Below are positions 42,168 to 50,035 of a stretch of 64,000 nucleotides of DNA, one piece after another. Under the pieces are notes generated by a model that was given only the letters and a program-made list of their open reading frames with translations, made no database searches and was not told where the DNA came from. The translations under genes and the position numbers were made by a program. This stretch comes from Azovibrio restrictus DSM 23866 (GTDB lineage Bacteria > Pseudomonadota > Gammaproteobacteria > Burkholderiales > Rhodocyclaceae): positions 1 to 64,000 of the forward strand of contig NZ_AUCH01000001.1 in the NCBI RefSeq assembly GCF_000429665.1, written 5' to 3'. Each line of letters opens with the position of its first letter. Within the stretch, counting starts at the first letter, position 1.

Positions 42168-42869
42168 TCAGGCCTCCTGCCTGAGGATGTCCATCAAGCC
42201 CAGACCGGTCAGCTGCCGGATGCTCCGGGACAGGTAATAGAACACGGCCACCATCATCAGCATCGAGGGCAGCGCGATCATGGGGTAGCTGAGCAGGGTG
42301 AGCCGGCCCAGTTCCTCATTGAAAGCCTCGCTGCCAGCGGGGCTGGTGACGATCCAGGTGGCCAGCATGTAGTTCATGGCGGCGGAAAAGAAGAAGGTGC
42401 CGCTCAGCATCACCGTGGCCTTCTGCAGCCGCGCCTCGAAGATGCCCTGGGTGCCCCGTTGCTCCAGATGTTCCTGGACCTTGTCCACATCCACGACGCC
42501 GGGGTTGAAGAGCAGGGTCCGGATCAGGGGATAGCGGCTGCGCACCGAGGCCAGCACCACCAAGCCGATGATGCCCGGCACGGCGGCTTCCTTCACGGCC
42601 AGCCACTGGTTGTCCAGCTCCAGCAGGCCTATGCCGCCCGTGAGCAGGATGCTCACCAGCCCCAGGGCGGAGAACAGGTTCCACTTGCGACTGCGGGCCA
42701 GATCCACGCCCCCCCAGACCAGGGGAAAGGCCAGGGCCAGCAGCAGCGCACCGACACTGCCCAGCCGTTCCGGGCCACTCAACTTCATCAGGATCAGGGA
42801 GGGAATGACGATGTTGATCAACAGCTCGAACAAAGCATTCGGTTTTCTGGCGGGGACAGGCGTGGACAT
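42168..42869 (-). CDS. VC0807-like integral membrane protein
   Basis: A 233-residue membrane protein with about six hydrophobic segments (INIVIPSLILMKLSG, LLLALAFPLVWGG, FFFSAAMNYMLATWIV). It resembles uncharacterised proteins grouped as the VC0807 family, related loosely to septation protein A. ATG 42869 is chosen since the upstream extension runs into the divergent promoter region. It is convergent with nudC (13-base gap) and divergent from the small membrane gene. Function unknown. Confidence 0.7.
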   Translation of the reverse strand: MSTPVPARKPNALFELLINIVIPSLILMKLSGPERLGSVGALLLALAFPLVWGGVDLARSRKWNLFSALGLVSILLTGGIGLLELDNQWLAVKEAAVPGIIGLVVLASVRSRYPLIRTLLFNPGVVDVDKVQEHLEQRGTQGIFEARLQKATVMLSGTFFFSAAMNYMLATWIVTSPAGSEAFNEELGRLTLLSYPMIALPSMLMMVAVFYYLSRSIRQLTGLGLMDILRQEA

Positions 42870-42911
42870 GGGCAGATAGAATGGCTGGCTGCGATGGTGC
42901 AAGGATAGGTA

Positions 42912-43268
42912 ATGGATAGAAGCGAATACACCTTTTACCAGGCCCGGCTGCAAGGCGCCGGCAAACCGCCGGGGCTCCTGGCCCGGGCGCTGCGCCTGCT
43001 GGTGGTGCTGGTCGTGCTGGTACTGGGTTTCATGTTTTCCCTGGTGGCCTTCGCGGTCCTGGCAGTAGGTGGAGCCCTGGCCTGGGGCTACTTCTGGTGG
43101 AAGACCCGTAAACTGCGGCAGAAGTTGCAGGAACAGGGATATACCGTACCGACCGAGGCTCCCGGGACCTTCCGGGACCGGGGCACGGCAGGGGAGCTCA
43201 TCGAGGGCGAAGTCATCGAGGGGGAAGTCATTGGCTGGGAACGTCCGGAGGCTGACTCCCGGAAGTGA
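42912..43268 (+). CDS. Small membrane protein of unknown function
   Basis: A 118-residue protein with two closely packed hydrophobic segments (residues 27-60) and a basic segment KTRKLRQKL, then a hydrophilic tail with a repeated EGEVI motif (ELIEGEVIEGEVIGWE). The tail repeat is seen in small membrane proteins of betaproteobacteria but has no known role. Its 3' end overlaps the convergent TRIC-type channel gene by 41 bases. Confidence 0.7.
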   Translation: MDRSEYTFYQARLQGAGKPPGLLARALRLLVVLVVLVLGFMFSLVAFAVLAVGGALAWGYFWWKTRKLRQKLQEQGYTVPTEAPGTFRDRGTAGELIEGEVIEGEVIGWERPEADSRK

Positions 43269-43890
43269 AGCGGGGCAGGGTGAGGCGCCAGCGGATGGCC
43301 GCCAGCCGGACCAGGATCACCACCCCCATGCCGATGAAGCCGGCGCTCACATGATCCATGCCCAGGCTTTGCAGCAGGATCAAGGTCAGGGCGCCAAACC
43401 AGGCGGCGGTGGCGTACAGCTCGCTGGTGAAGACCAGAGGCACCTCGTTGGTGAGCACGTCCCGCAGCAGGCCGCCAAACACGGCGGTGATCACCCCCAT
43501 CAGGCTGGCCACCAGCCAGGGGGCATTGAACTGCAAGCCCACCTGGGTGCCGACCACGGTGAACAGGGCCAGGCCGATGGCGTCCGGCAGCAGGAACAGC
43601 TTGCCGGGCAGGGGCTTGCGCCTGGCCAGGAAGAAGGTGGCAATGGCGGCCAGGACGGTGGCGATCAGATAGGTCTGGTCGGCGATCCAGAATACCTGCC
43701 GGTCCAGAAGCAGGTCGCGCACGGTACCGCCCCCCAGGGAAGCGGCAATTCCGGCCATGATGGCGCCGAACAGGTCCACCTGCTTGCGCCCGGCCTCCAG
43801 CACGCCGGTGGCGCCGCAGACCACGGAAGCAGCAATGCCGAGGCCGTAGAGGAAGGCGTCGACCGTGATGAGCGGGATTTCAACAGGCAC
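43228..43890 (-). CDS. TRIC-family (UPF0126/YicG) membrane channel
   Basis: A 220-residue membrane protein made of two similar three-helix repeats, each with a Gly-rich kink (GGGTVRDLLL in repeat 1 and GGLLRDVLTNEVP in repeat 2), the hallmark of bacterial trimeric intracellular cation channels. YicG relatives affect glycine or cation passage. It lies 57 bases downstream of smpB on the same strand. Confidence 0.9.
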   Translation of the reverse strand: MPVEIPLITVDAFLYGLGIAASVVCGATGVLEAGRKQVDLFGAIMAGIAASLGGGTVRDLLLDRQVFWIADQTYLIATVLAAIATFFLARRKPLPGKLFLLPDAIGLALFTVVGTQVGLQFNAPWLVASLMGVITAVFGGLLRDVLTNEVPLVFTSELYATAAWFGALTLILLQSLGMDHVSAGFIGMGVVILVRLAAIRWRLTLPRFTSGSQPPDVPSQ

Positions 43891-43947
43891 GGGACAACTC
43901 CGGTGGCCGGCCCGGAGCCGTAAACAGCCCGACAGGCAGATGCATCT

Positions 43948-44403
43948 TCAGTGGCCCCGGACCTTGTCGCGCATGAGCCGCTGCTTTTCTCGGGCCCAGT
44001 CCTTTTCCTTGGCGTCCTCGCGCTTGTCGTGCTGCTTCTTGCCCTTGGCCAGACCGATCTCCGCCTTGATGCGGCCCCGGGTGTAGTGCAGGTCCAGGGG
44101 CACCAGGGTGTAACCGGCCCGTTCCACCTTGCCGATCAGCTTCATGATCTCGTTTTCGTGCAGCAGCAGCTTGCGGGTGCGGACCGGGTCCGGATGCACG
44201 TGGGTGGAAGCCGTGGGCAGGGGGGTGATGTGCATGCCCAGCAGGAAAATCTCGCCCCGCTTGATGACCACGTAGGCTTCCTTGATCTGTACCCGCCCGG
44301 CGCGAATGGACTTCACCTCCCATCCCTCCAGGGCAAGCCCAGCCTCATATTTTTCCTCGATGAAGTAATCGTGGAAGGCCTTTTTGTTGTTGGCAATACT
44401 CAT
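43948..44403 (-). CDS. smpB: SsrA (tmRNA)-binding protein SmpB
   Basis: A 151-residue protein that delivers tmRNA to stalled ribosomes. The OB-fold core (EAGLALEGWEVKSIRAGRVQ, LHENEIMKLIGKV) and the basic C-terminal tail are complete. The tmRNA gene itself is not in the window. Divergent from ratA with 62 bases between starts. Confidence 0.96.
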   Translation of the reverse strand: MSIANNKKAFHDYFIEEKYEAGLALEGWEVKSIRAGRVQIKEAYVVIKRGEIFLLGMHITPLPTASTHVHPDPVRTRKLLLHENEIMKLIGKVERAGYTLVPLDLHYTRGRIKAEIGLAKGKKQHDKREDAKEKDWAREKQRLMRDKVRGH

Positions 44404-44465
44404 GGTGCCGCGCGATTCCTATAGAATCGACGGATTCTAACAAGAATCGGAGCTTCTGGCGGACC

Positions 44466-44912
44466 ATGGCCCTGGTCGAGAAATCGGTGCTGATCGCTTA
44501 TTCAGCCCAGCAAATGTTTGATCTGGTGGATCGCTGCGAGGACTACCCCCAGTTCCTGCCCTGGTGCAGTCATACCGAATGCCGCTACCGGGACGACAAG
44601 AAGACGGTGGGAACCCTGCACATCAACTACCACAGCGTCAAATCCCACTTCACCACCGAGAACGACAAGGAAATCCCGGTTTCCATGCGCATCCGCCTGG
44701 TGGATGGCCCTTTCCGGCACCTGGAAGGCAGCTGGCACTTCAAACCCCTGCGCGAAGATGCCTGCAAGATCGAATTCCAGCTGCGCTACGAATTTTCCAG
44801 CAAATTGTTCGAAAAGGTGATCGGCCCCGTGTTCAGCCACATCGCCAACACCTTCGTGGATGCCTTCGTGAAGCGGGCAGAGCAGGTTTATGGAGCCCAT
44901 ACCCATGGCTGA
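44466..44912 (+). CDS. ratA: RatA/COQ10-family START-domain protein
   Basis: A 148-residue protein of the COQ10/RatA family (YSAQQMFDLVDRCEDYPQFL, FPWC-like LPWCSHTEC, SHIANTFVDAFVKRAEQVYG). In E. coli, RatA has been described as a toxin blocking 70S assembly, while COQ10 relatives bind ubiquinone; the latter may be the basic role. The smpB-ratA-rnfH arrangement is conserved in proteobacteria. Its end overlaps the rnfH start. Confidence 0.93.
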   Translation: MALVEKSVLIAYSAQQMFDLVDRCEDYPQFLPWCSHTECRYRDDKKTVGTLHINYHSVKSHFTTENDKEIPVSMRIRLVDGPFRHLEGSWHFKPLREDACKIEFQLRYEFSSKLFEKVIGPVFSHIANTFVDAFVKRAEQVYGAHTHG

Positions 44913-45228
44913 ATCCTTGAGCATAGAAGTGATCTACGCCCTGCCGGGCAAACAGGAATGCGTCCGCTTGAAGCTACCTGAGGGCAGCACCCTGCAGCAG
45001 GCCCTGGAAGCCTCGGGTCTCCTGGAAAAGTATCCGGACATTGACCTGAAGAAGAACAAGTTTGGCGTCTTCGCCAAGCTCTCCAAGCTGGATACGGTGC
45101 TGCGCAACCGGGACCGGGTGGAAATCTACCGCCCCCTGATTGCCGACCCCAAGGAGGTCCGCAAGCAGCGGGCTGCAGAAGGAAAGGTCATGAAGAAGGG
45201 CGCCGGGGAAGAGGGCGAAGCCGCCTGA
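44905..45228 (+). CDS. rnfH: RnfH-family ubiquitin-like protein
   Basis: A 107-residue beta-grasp protein (IEVIYALPGKQECVRLKLPE, FGVFAKLSKLDTVLRNRDRV, EIYRPLIADPKEVRKQRA). RnfH occurs with ratA as the second gene; its precise role is unsettled. ATG 44905 is preferred because GGAG is nine bases upstream; ATG 44890 would add five residues. Eight-base overlap with ratA. Confidence 0.9.
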   Translation: MAESLSIEVIYALPGKQECVRLKLPEGSTLQQALEASGLLEKYPDIDLKKNKFGVFAKLSKLDTVLRNRDRVEIYRPLIADPKEVRKQRAAEGKVMKKGAGEEGEAA

Positions 45229-45265
45229 TCCCAAAGCCCCCCGCTCCCGTCGCATCAGAAAAGCA

Positions 45266-45287
45266 GAAGGGGCCTTGCGGCCCCTTC
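45266..45287 (-). terminator. Terminator between rnfH and the DUF4124 gene
   Basis: GAAGGGGCC-TTGC-GGCCCCTTC is a perfect hairpin in the 79-base convergent gap. On the minus strand it is followed by TGCTTTTCTG, favouring the DUF4124 gene; it may stop both transcripts. Confidence 0.75.
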
Positions 45288-45307
45288 GGTGTTTCAGGCT
45301 GACAGGC

Positions 45308-45766
45308 TTATTTGCACCATTCCTGCACGGCCTGGCTGGCCCGCTGGCTTTCCTGCTGACGCTGGGCGTCGCCCATGAATTCCCGCTCACCCTGGGCGTT
45401 GCGGGTAGCCAGGCGCTCCCCGGAGTCCACCAAGGCCTTCTGCTTCTTGGCCCGCTCGCAGTTCTCCTGCTTCTGGGCCGCCTCTGCCTTTTCCTTTTCC
45501 GCCTTGGCGGCGCTTTCCTTCTTTTCCTGCTGACGCTTCTTCAGCTCCATGTCCTTTTCGGCCCAGCTCTTGTTCTTGTCTTCTTCAGCATCAGGAGTGG
45601 CCGCTGCGGGTGTCTGCACCGCCGGGGCCTGCTTGCCGGAGCCGGGTTGGGGGGTGTCGGAGATCACCGTGCGGCCCTGGGCATCCTTCCATTTGTACAC
45701 CTGGGCCTGGGCCGGCAGGGTCATGGCAAGGGAGAGCAGGGTGGTCAGAATCAGGCTGTATCTCAT
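45308..45766 (-). CDS. DUF4124 secreted protein with coiled coil
   Basis: A 152-residue protein with a signal peptide (SLILTTLLSLAMTLPAQAQ) followed directly by the DUF4124 segment VYKWKDAQGRTVISDTPQPG. A long charged Lys/Glu/Ala/Gln-rich helix (residues 65-140) ends in CK. Proteins of this type are common and uncharacterised in betaproteobacteria; a periplasmic structural role is a guess. ATG 45766 begins the signal peptide. Confidence 0.8.
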   Translation of the reverse strand: MRYSLILTTLLSLAMTLPAQAQVYKWKDAQGRTVISDTPQPGSGKQAPAVQTPAAATPDAEEDKNKSWAEKDMELKKRQQEKKESAAKAEKEKAEAAQKQENCERAKKQKALVDSGERLATRNAQGEREFMGDAQRQQESQRASQAVQEWCK

Positions 45767-45810
45767 GGGGAAAACCTCTATGGGTGGTTCGATCAATGGA
45801 GCGCTTGCTG

Positions 45811-45816
45811 TATAAT
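45811..45816 (+). promoter_or_regulatory. -10 element of the guaB promoter
   Basis: A perfect TATAAT lies 28 bases upstream of the guaB start. The -35 region (around 45788) is poor, so an activator or an UP element may help. The gap is only 78 bases and also holds the divergent DUF4124 start. Confidence 0.6.
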
Positions 45817-45844
45817 ACTTTTTTGTGACCTTGGATCAAAGGCC

Positions 45845-47308
45845 ATGCGACTGCTGCAAAAAGCCCTTACTTTTGATGACGTTCTTCTCGTCCCGGCTCA
45901 CTCCCAGATTCTCCCCCGGGATGTCAGCCTCTCCACCCAGTTTACCCGAAATATCGTCCTGAATATGCCTCTGGTATCCGCTGCCATGGATACCGTCACC
46001 GAGGGGCGCCTGGCCATTGCCCTGGCCCAGGAGGGCGGCATCGGCATCATTCACAAGAACCTGCCTGCCCGGGCCCAGGCCGCCGAAGTGGCCAAGGTCA
46101 AGCGCCACGAATCTGGCATTCTCAAGGACCCCATCACCGTCAATCCCCTGATGAGCGTGGGACAGGTGATGGAGCTGTCCCGCCACCACCGCATTTCCGG
46201 CTTCCCCGTGGTGGACCGGGCCGGCAAGGTGGTGGGCATCGTCACCAACCGTGACCTGCGCTTCGAGACCAATCTGGAACAACCGGTCAAGGCCATCATG
46301 ACGCCCCGCAAGCGTCTGGTGACGGTCCGGGAAGGGGCCAGCATCGAGGACGCCAAGGAACTGATCCGTGCCCACCGTCTGGAACGGGTGCTGGTGGTCG
46401 ATGATGAATTCCATCTGCGGGGCCTGATCACGGTCAAGGACATCACCAAGGCCACCGAACATCCCAATGCCAGCAAGGACAGCTCCGGCCGCCTGCGCGC
46501 CGGTGCGGCCGTCGGCGTCGGGGCTGGCACCGAAGAGCGGGTCGAACTGCTGGTGGAAGCCGGCGTGGATGTGATCGTGGTGGATACGGCCCACGGCCAT
46601 TCCCAGGGCGTCCTGGACCGGGTCCGCTGGGTCAAGCAGAACTTCCCCCACGTGGAAGTGATCGGCGGCAACATCGCCACCGCCGAGGCCGCCCGTGCCC
46701 TGGCGGACATGGGCGCTGACGCAGTCAAGGTGGGTATCGGCCCCGGCTCCATCTGTACCACCCGCATCGTGGCCGGTGTGGGCGTACCCCAGATCACCGC
46801 CATCCAGAATGTTTCCGAAGCCCTCCAGGGCAGCGGCATCCCCATGATCGCCGACGGCGGCATCCGCTACTCCGGCGACATCGCCAAGGCCATCGCGGCC
46901 GGTGCCAACACGGTCATGCTGGGCGGCCTGTTCGCCGGCACCGAGGAAGCCCCGGGCGAAGTGGAACTGTTCCAGGGCCGCTCCTACAAGTCCTACCGGG
47001 GTATGGGTTCCCTGGGAGCCATGCAGGCCGGCTCCTCCGACCGCTACTTCCAGGACAACACCGCCAACGTGGACAAGTTCGTGCCGGAAGGCATCGAAGG
47101 CCGGGTGCCCTACAAGGGTTCCGTGCTCGCCGTGATCCATCAACTGATGGGCGGCCTGCGCTCCTCCATGGGTTATCTGGGCTGCGCCACCATTGCGACG
47201 ATGCACGAGCGTGCCACCTTTGTGGAAATCACCTCTGCCGGGGTGCGCGAGTCCCATGTCCATGACGTGCAGATCACCAAGGAAGCTCCCAACTACCACG
47301 TGGATTAA
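45845..47308 (+). CDS. guaB: IMP dehydrogenase
   Basis: A 487-residue enzyme oxidising IMP to XMP with NAD+, the first step to GMP. A TIM barrel is interrupted by two CBS domains (residues about 95-205). The active-site Cys loop GPGSICTTR, the flap with SYKSYRGMGSLGAM and the phosphate-binding MIADGGIRYSGD are intact. ATG 45845 gives the family N-terminus MRLLQKALTFDDVLL. guaA follows, separated by one extra gene. Confidence 0.97.
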   Translation: MRLLQKALTFDDVLLVPAHSQILPRDVSLSTQFTRNIVLNMPLVSAAMDTVTEGRLAIALAQEGGIGIIHKNLPARAQAAEVAKVKRHESGILKDPITVNPLMSVGQVMELSRHHRISGFPVVDRAGKVVGIVTNRDLRFETNLEQPVKAIMTPRKRLVTVREGASIEDAKELIRAHRLERVLVVDDEFHLRGLITVKDITKATEHPNASKDSSGRLRAGAAVGVGAGTEERVELLVEAGVDVIVVDTAHGHSQGVLDRVRWVKQNFPHVEVIGGNIATAEAARALADMGADAVKVGIGPGSICTTRIVAGVGVPQITAIQNVSEALQGSGIPMIADGGIRYSGDIAKAIAAGANTVMLGGLFAGTEEAPGEVELFQGRSYKSYRGMGSLGAMQAGSSDRYFQDNTANVDKFVPEGIEGRVPYKGSVLAVIHQLMGGLRSSMGYLGCATIATMHERATFVEITSAGVRESHVHDVQITKEAPNYHVD

Positions 47309-47317
47309 GGGTCGAGT

Positions 47318-47716
47318 GTGGAGAGCCGAGAGTCAAGAGCCAAGGTTCGCGACTTTCGCGACTTGTTGATTTGGCAACGGGCCATGAATTTGGCCCGTTG
47401 TGTTTACCAACTGTCGGCAGCGTTTCCCCCGGCTGAACAGTTTGGCTTGACTGCTCAAGTCAGGCGATCAGCGGTTTCGGTAGTGTCGAATATTGCCGAA
47501 GGCCATGGTCGTGAAACCCCCGGAGATTTTGGCCGCTTTCTCCGCATTGCCCGTGGCTCCCTAGCGGAGTTGCACACTCAGGTCATGCTGACCGAACAGC
47601 TAGGTTTTATAACTTCTGACGCCTATTCCCCGATAGGCGCTGCAATAGAAGAGTTGAGCCGTATGCTTCGGGGCATGCAGAAAACTCTCGACTCAAAACT
47701 TTCGACTCTCAACTAA
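47318..47716 (+). CDS. Four-helix-bundle protein (23S rRNA intervening-sequence type)
   Basis: A 132-residue protein of the family first seen in 23S rRNA intervening sequences (FRDLLIWQRAMNLARCVYQL, RSAVSVVSNIAEGHGR, LRIARGSLAELHTQ). Role unknown; it may bind RNA or DNA. GTG 47318 is the start that retains the conserved N-terminus. Base composition is lower in GC than around it. Both ends of the ORF are built from related GAGAGTC-type sequence in opposite orientation. It lies nine bases after guaB and two before guaA, so it is transcribed with them, an unusual insertion in a core purine operon. Confidence 0.85.
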   Translation: MESRESRAKVRDFRDLLIWQRAMNLARCVYQLSAAFPPAEQFGLTAQVRRSAVSVVSNIAEGHGRETPGDFGRFLRIARGSLAELHTQVMLTEQLGFITSDAYSPIGAAIEELSRMLRGMQKTLDSKLSTLN

Positions 47717-47718
47717 CC

Positions 47719-49350
47719 ATGCATCAGAAAATCCTCATCCTCGACTTTGGCTCCCAGGTCACCCAGCTGATCGCCCGTCGCGTGCGTGAAGCCAAAGTCT
47801 TCTGCGAGATCCATCCCTACGACGTCTCGGATGACTTCATCCGCAACTACGGCGCCAAGGGCATCATCCTCTCCGGCGGCCCGAGTTCGGTGACCGAAGG
47901 CGATACGCCGCGCGCGCCGAAGATCGTTTTCGAACTGGGCATTCCGGTGCTCGGCATCTGCTACGGCATGCAGACCATGGCGCAGCAACTGGGCGGCCAG
48001 GTGATGACTGCCGAAGCCGCCGGCAAGGCGCGCGAATTCGGCTACTCGGAAGTGCGCGCGCACGGCCATACTGCGCTGTTGAAGGACATCGCTGACTTCA
48101 CGACAGCCGAAGGCCACGGCATGCTCAAGGTGTGGATGAGCCATGGCGATTCGGTGATGGAACTGCCGCCCGGCTTCAAGACCATGGCGTCGACGCCGTC
48201 CTGCCCGATCGCGGCGATGGCTGATGAGAGCCGCGGTTTCTACGCCGTCCAGTTCCACCCGGAAGTCACCCATACGCTGCAGGGCCGGGCGATCCTCGAA
48301 CGCTTCGTGCATGGCATCTGCGGCTGTGGCACCGACTGGGTGATGGGCGACTACATCGCCGAAGCCGTGGCGGCGATCCGCGCCCAGGTCGGTAGCGATG
48401 ACGTCATCCTCGGCCTGTCCGGTGGCGTCGATTCGAGCGTTGCCGCAGCATTGATCCACCGCGCCATCGGCGACCAGCTGACCTGCGTCTTCGTCGATCA
48501 CGGCCTGCTGCGCCTCAACGAGGGCGACATGGTCATGGACATGTTCGCGCGCAACCTCGGCGTCAAGGTCATCCGCGTCGATGCGGTCGACGATTTCATG
48601 GGCAAGCTTTCGGGCGTCTCCGACCCGGAACAGAAGCGCAAGATTATCGGCAAGGAATTCGTCGAAGTCTTCCAGGCCGAGTCGAAGAAGCTGGTGTCGG
48701 CCAAGTGGCTGGCCCAGGGCACCATCTATCCGGACGTGATCGAATCGGCCGGCAAGGGCAAGAAGGGCGCCCACACCATCAAGAGCCACCACAATGTCGG
48801 CGGCCTGCCGGAAGACATGCACTTGAAGCTGCTTGAGCCGCTGCGCGAACTGTTCAAGGATGAAGTGCGCGAACTCGGCGTCGCGCTCGGCCTGCCGCGC
48901 GAGATGGTCTATCGCCATCCGTTCCCGGGCCCGGGCCTGGGCGTGCGCATCCTTGGCGAAGTCACCCTGAAGGCAGCCCACCTGCTGCAACGCGCCGATG
49001 CGATCTTCATCGACGAACTGCGCGCCACCGTCGCCACCGAGCGCGACGTTGCCGCTGGTGCCTGCACCGCAGCCGACATCGGCAAGACCTGGTACGACCT
49101 GACCAGCCAGGCTTTCGCCGTCTTCCTGCCGGTCAAGAGCGTCGGCGTGATGGGCGATGGCCGCACCTACGAGAACGTCGTCGCACTGCGCGCCGTGGTC
49201 ACCAGCGACTTCATGACCGCACACTGGGCGCATCTGCCGTACGAATTGCTCGGTCGTGTTTCCAACCGCATCATCAACGAAGTGCGCGGGCTCAACCGGG
49301 TGGTGTACGACGTCTCCGGCAAGCCGCCGGCGACGATCGAGTGGGAGTGA
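47719..49350 (+). CDS. guaA: GMP synthase (glutamine-hydrolysing)
   Basis: A 543-residue enzyme that aminates XMP to GMP. The class I glutamine amidotransferase domain has the Cys in GICYGMQTMA and the His in FHPEVTHT. The ATP-pyrophosphatase domain has the P-loop GLSGGVDSSVAA, and the dimerisation domain ends in TIEWE. It is slightly longer than the E. coli enzyme (525), partly through an insertion near residues 435-450 (TERDVAAGACTAADIG). Codon choice differs from guaB: more GTC, TCG, CCG and GCG, so the gene may have been exchanged from a related lineage. Confidence 0.96.
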   Translation: MHQKILILDFGSQVTQLIARRVREAKVFCEIHPYDVSDDFIRNYGAKGIILSGGPSSVTEGDTPRAPKIVFELGIPVLGICYGMQTMAQQLGGQVMTAEAAGKAREFGYSEVRAHGHTALLKDIADFTTAEGHGMLKVWMSHGDSVMELPPGFKTMASTPSCPIAAMADESRGFYAVQFHPEVTHTLQGRAILERFVHGICGCGTDWVMGDYIAEAVAAIRAQVGSDDVILGLSGGVDSSVAAALIHRAIGDQLTCVFVDHGLLRLNEGDMVMDMFARNLGVKVIRVDAVDDFMGKLSGVSDPEQKRKIIGKEFVEVFQAESKKLVSAKWLAQGTIYPDVIESAGKGKKGAHTIKSHHNVGGLPEDMHLKLLEPLRELFKDEVRELGVALGLPREMVYRHPFPGPGLGVRILGEVTLKAAHLLQRADAIFIDELRATVATERDVAAGACTAADIGKTWYDLTSQAFAVFLPVKSVGVMGDGRTYENVVALRAVVTSDFMTAHWAHLPYELLGRVSNRIINEVRGLNRVVYDVSGKPPATIEWE

Positions 49351-49392
49351 CGCCGAGGGCTTGATGCCCCGTCACCTAGCTGGAATGTCCTG

Positions 49393-49420
49393 AGGCCCTT
49401 GATTCGTCAAGGGCCTTTTG
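49393..49420 (+). terminator. Rho-independent terminator after guaA
   Basis: AGGCCCTTGA-TTCG-TCAAGGGCCT is a perfect hairpin closed by a stable UUCG-type loop and followed by TTTTG, 42 bases after the guaA stop. Confidence 0.92.
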
Positions 49421-49425
49421 CATGC

Positions 49426-49986
49426 TCAGAACTCGTTCTGAAGTTTCTTGTAGCCCTGCACCAGCTCGTGATTGGTGCGCACCACGTCTTCGGAAAACTC
49501 GGTGGCGGCGGCGCTGACCCGGGGGATGGTGGCCAGGTCGGTTTTGGGTCCGATGCGCAGGGTGGAGGAGACGTAGAAGCCCGGGGGCAAGTCGGTGCCG
49601 TCCACCACGGCGTTGTGGCGGACCACGCAGCCGTCACCGATGCGGCAGTGGAAGACCACGCTGTTGAACCCGATGAAGACGTTGTTGCCGATCACGCAGG
49701 GGCCGTGGACGATGGAGCGGTGGGCGATGGAGGTGTGCTCGCCGATGTCCACCAGGGCGCCGGATTTGGAGTGGATGACCACCCCGTCCTGGATGTTGGA
49801 ATGGGCGCGGATGCGGATCGGCTCCAGGTCGCCTTCGGCATTGACCTCATCGGCCCGGATCACGGCGTAGGGGCCGACAAAGACGTTTTCCTCGATGATG
49901 ACCTTGCCGCAGATGATGGCGGTCTGGTCCACATAGGCGGATTCATGGATTTGCGGCAGGTCGCCGCGGGGATTCTTGCGGATCAT
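49426..49986 (-). CDS. Gamma-carbonic anhydrase-like protein (zinc-operon paralogue)
   Basis: A 186-residue left-handed beta-helix protein with hexapeptide repeats. The gamma-CA active-site set is present: Arg and Asp in YAVIRADEVN, Gln in NIQDGV, His in VVIHSKSG, and an H-x4-H pair in SIAHRSIVHG, so it can bind a catalytic metal. It is the third gene after dksA and the COG0523 GTPase (49 bases downstream). In Pseudomonas a gamma-CA copy accompanies these same two genes under zinc starvation control, and I infer the same here. ATG 49986 marks the start of the conserved fold. Confidence 0.85.
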   Translation of the reverse strand: MIRKNPRGDLPQIHESAYVDQTAIICGKVIIEENVFVGPYAVIRADEVNAEGDLEPIRIRAHSNIQDGVVIHSKSGALVDIGEHTSIAHRSIVHGPCVIGNNVFIGFNSVVFHCRIGDGCVVRHNAVVDGTDLPPGFYVSSTLRIGPKTDLATIPRVSAAATEFSEDVVRTNHELVQGYKKLQNEF

Positions 49987-50035
49987 GGTGCTGGCTCGGA
50001 TGGTTGTCGAAAAAGAGTAGAGGGTTTGCGTCGGC

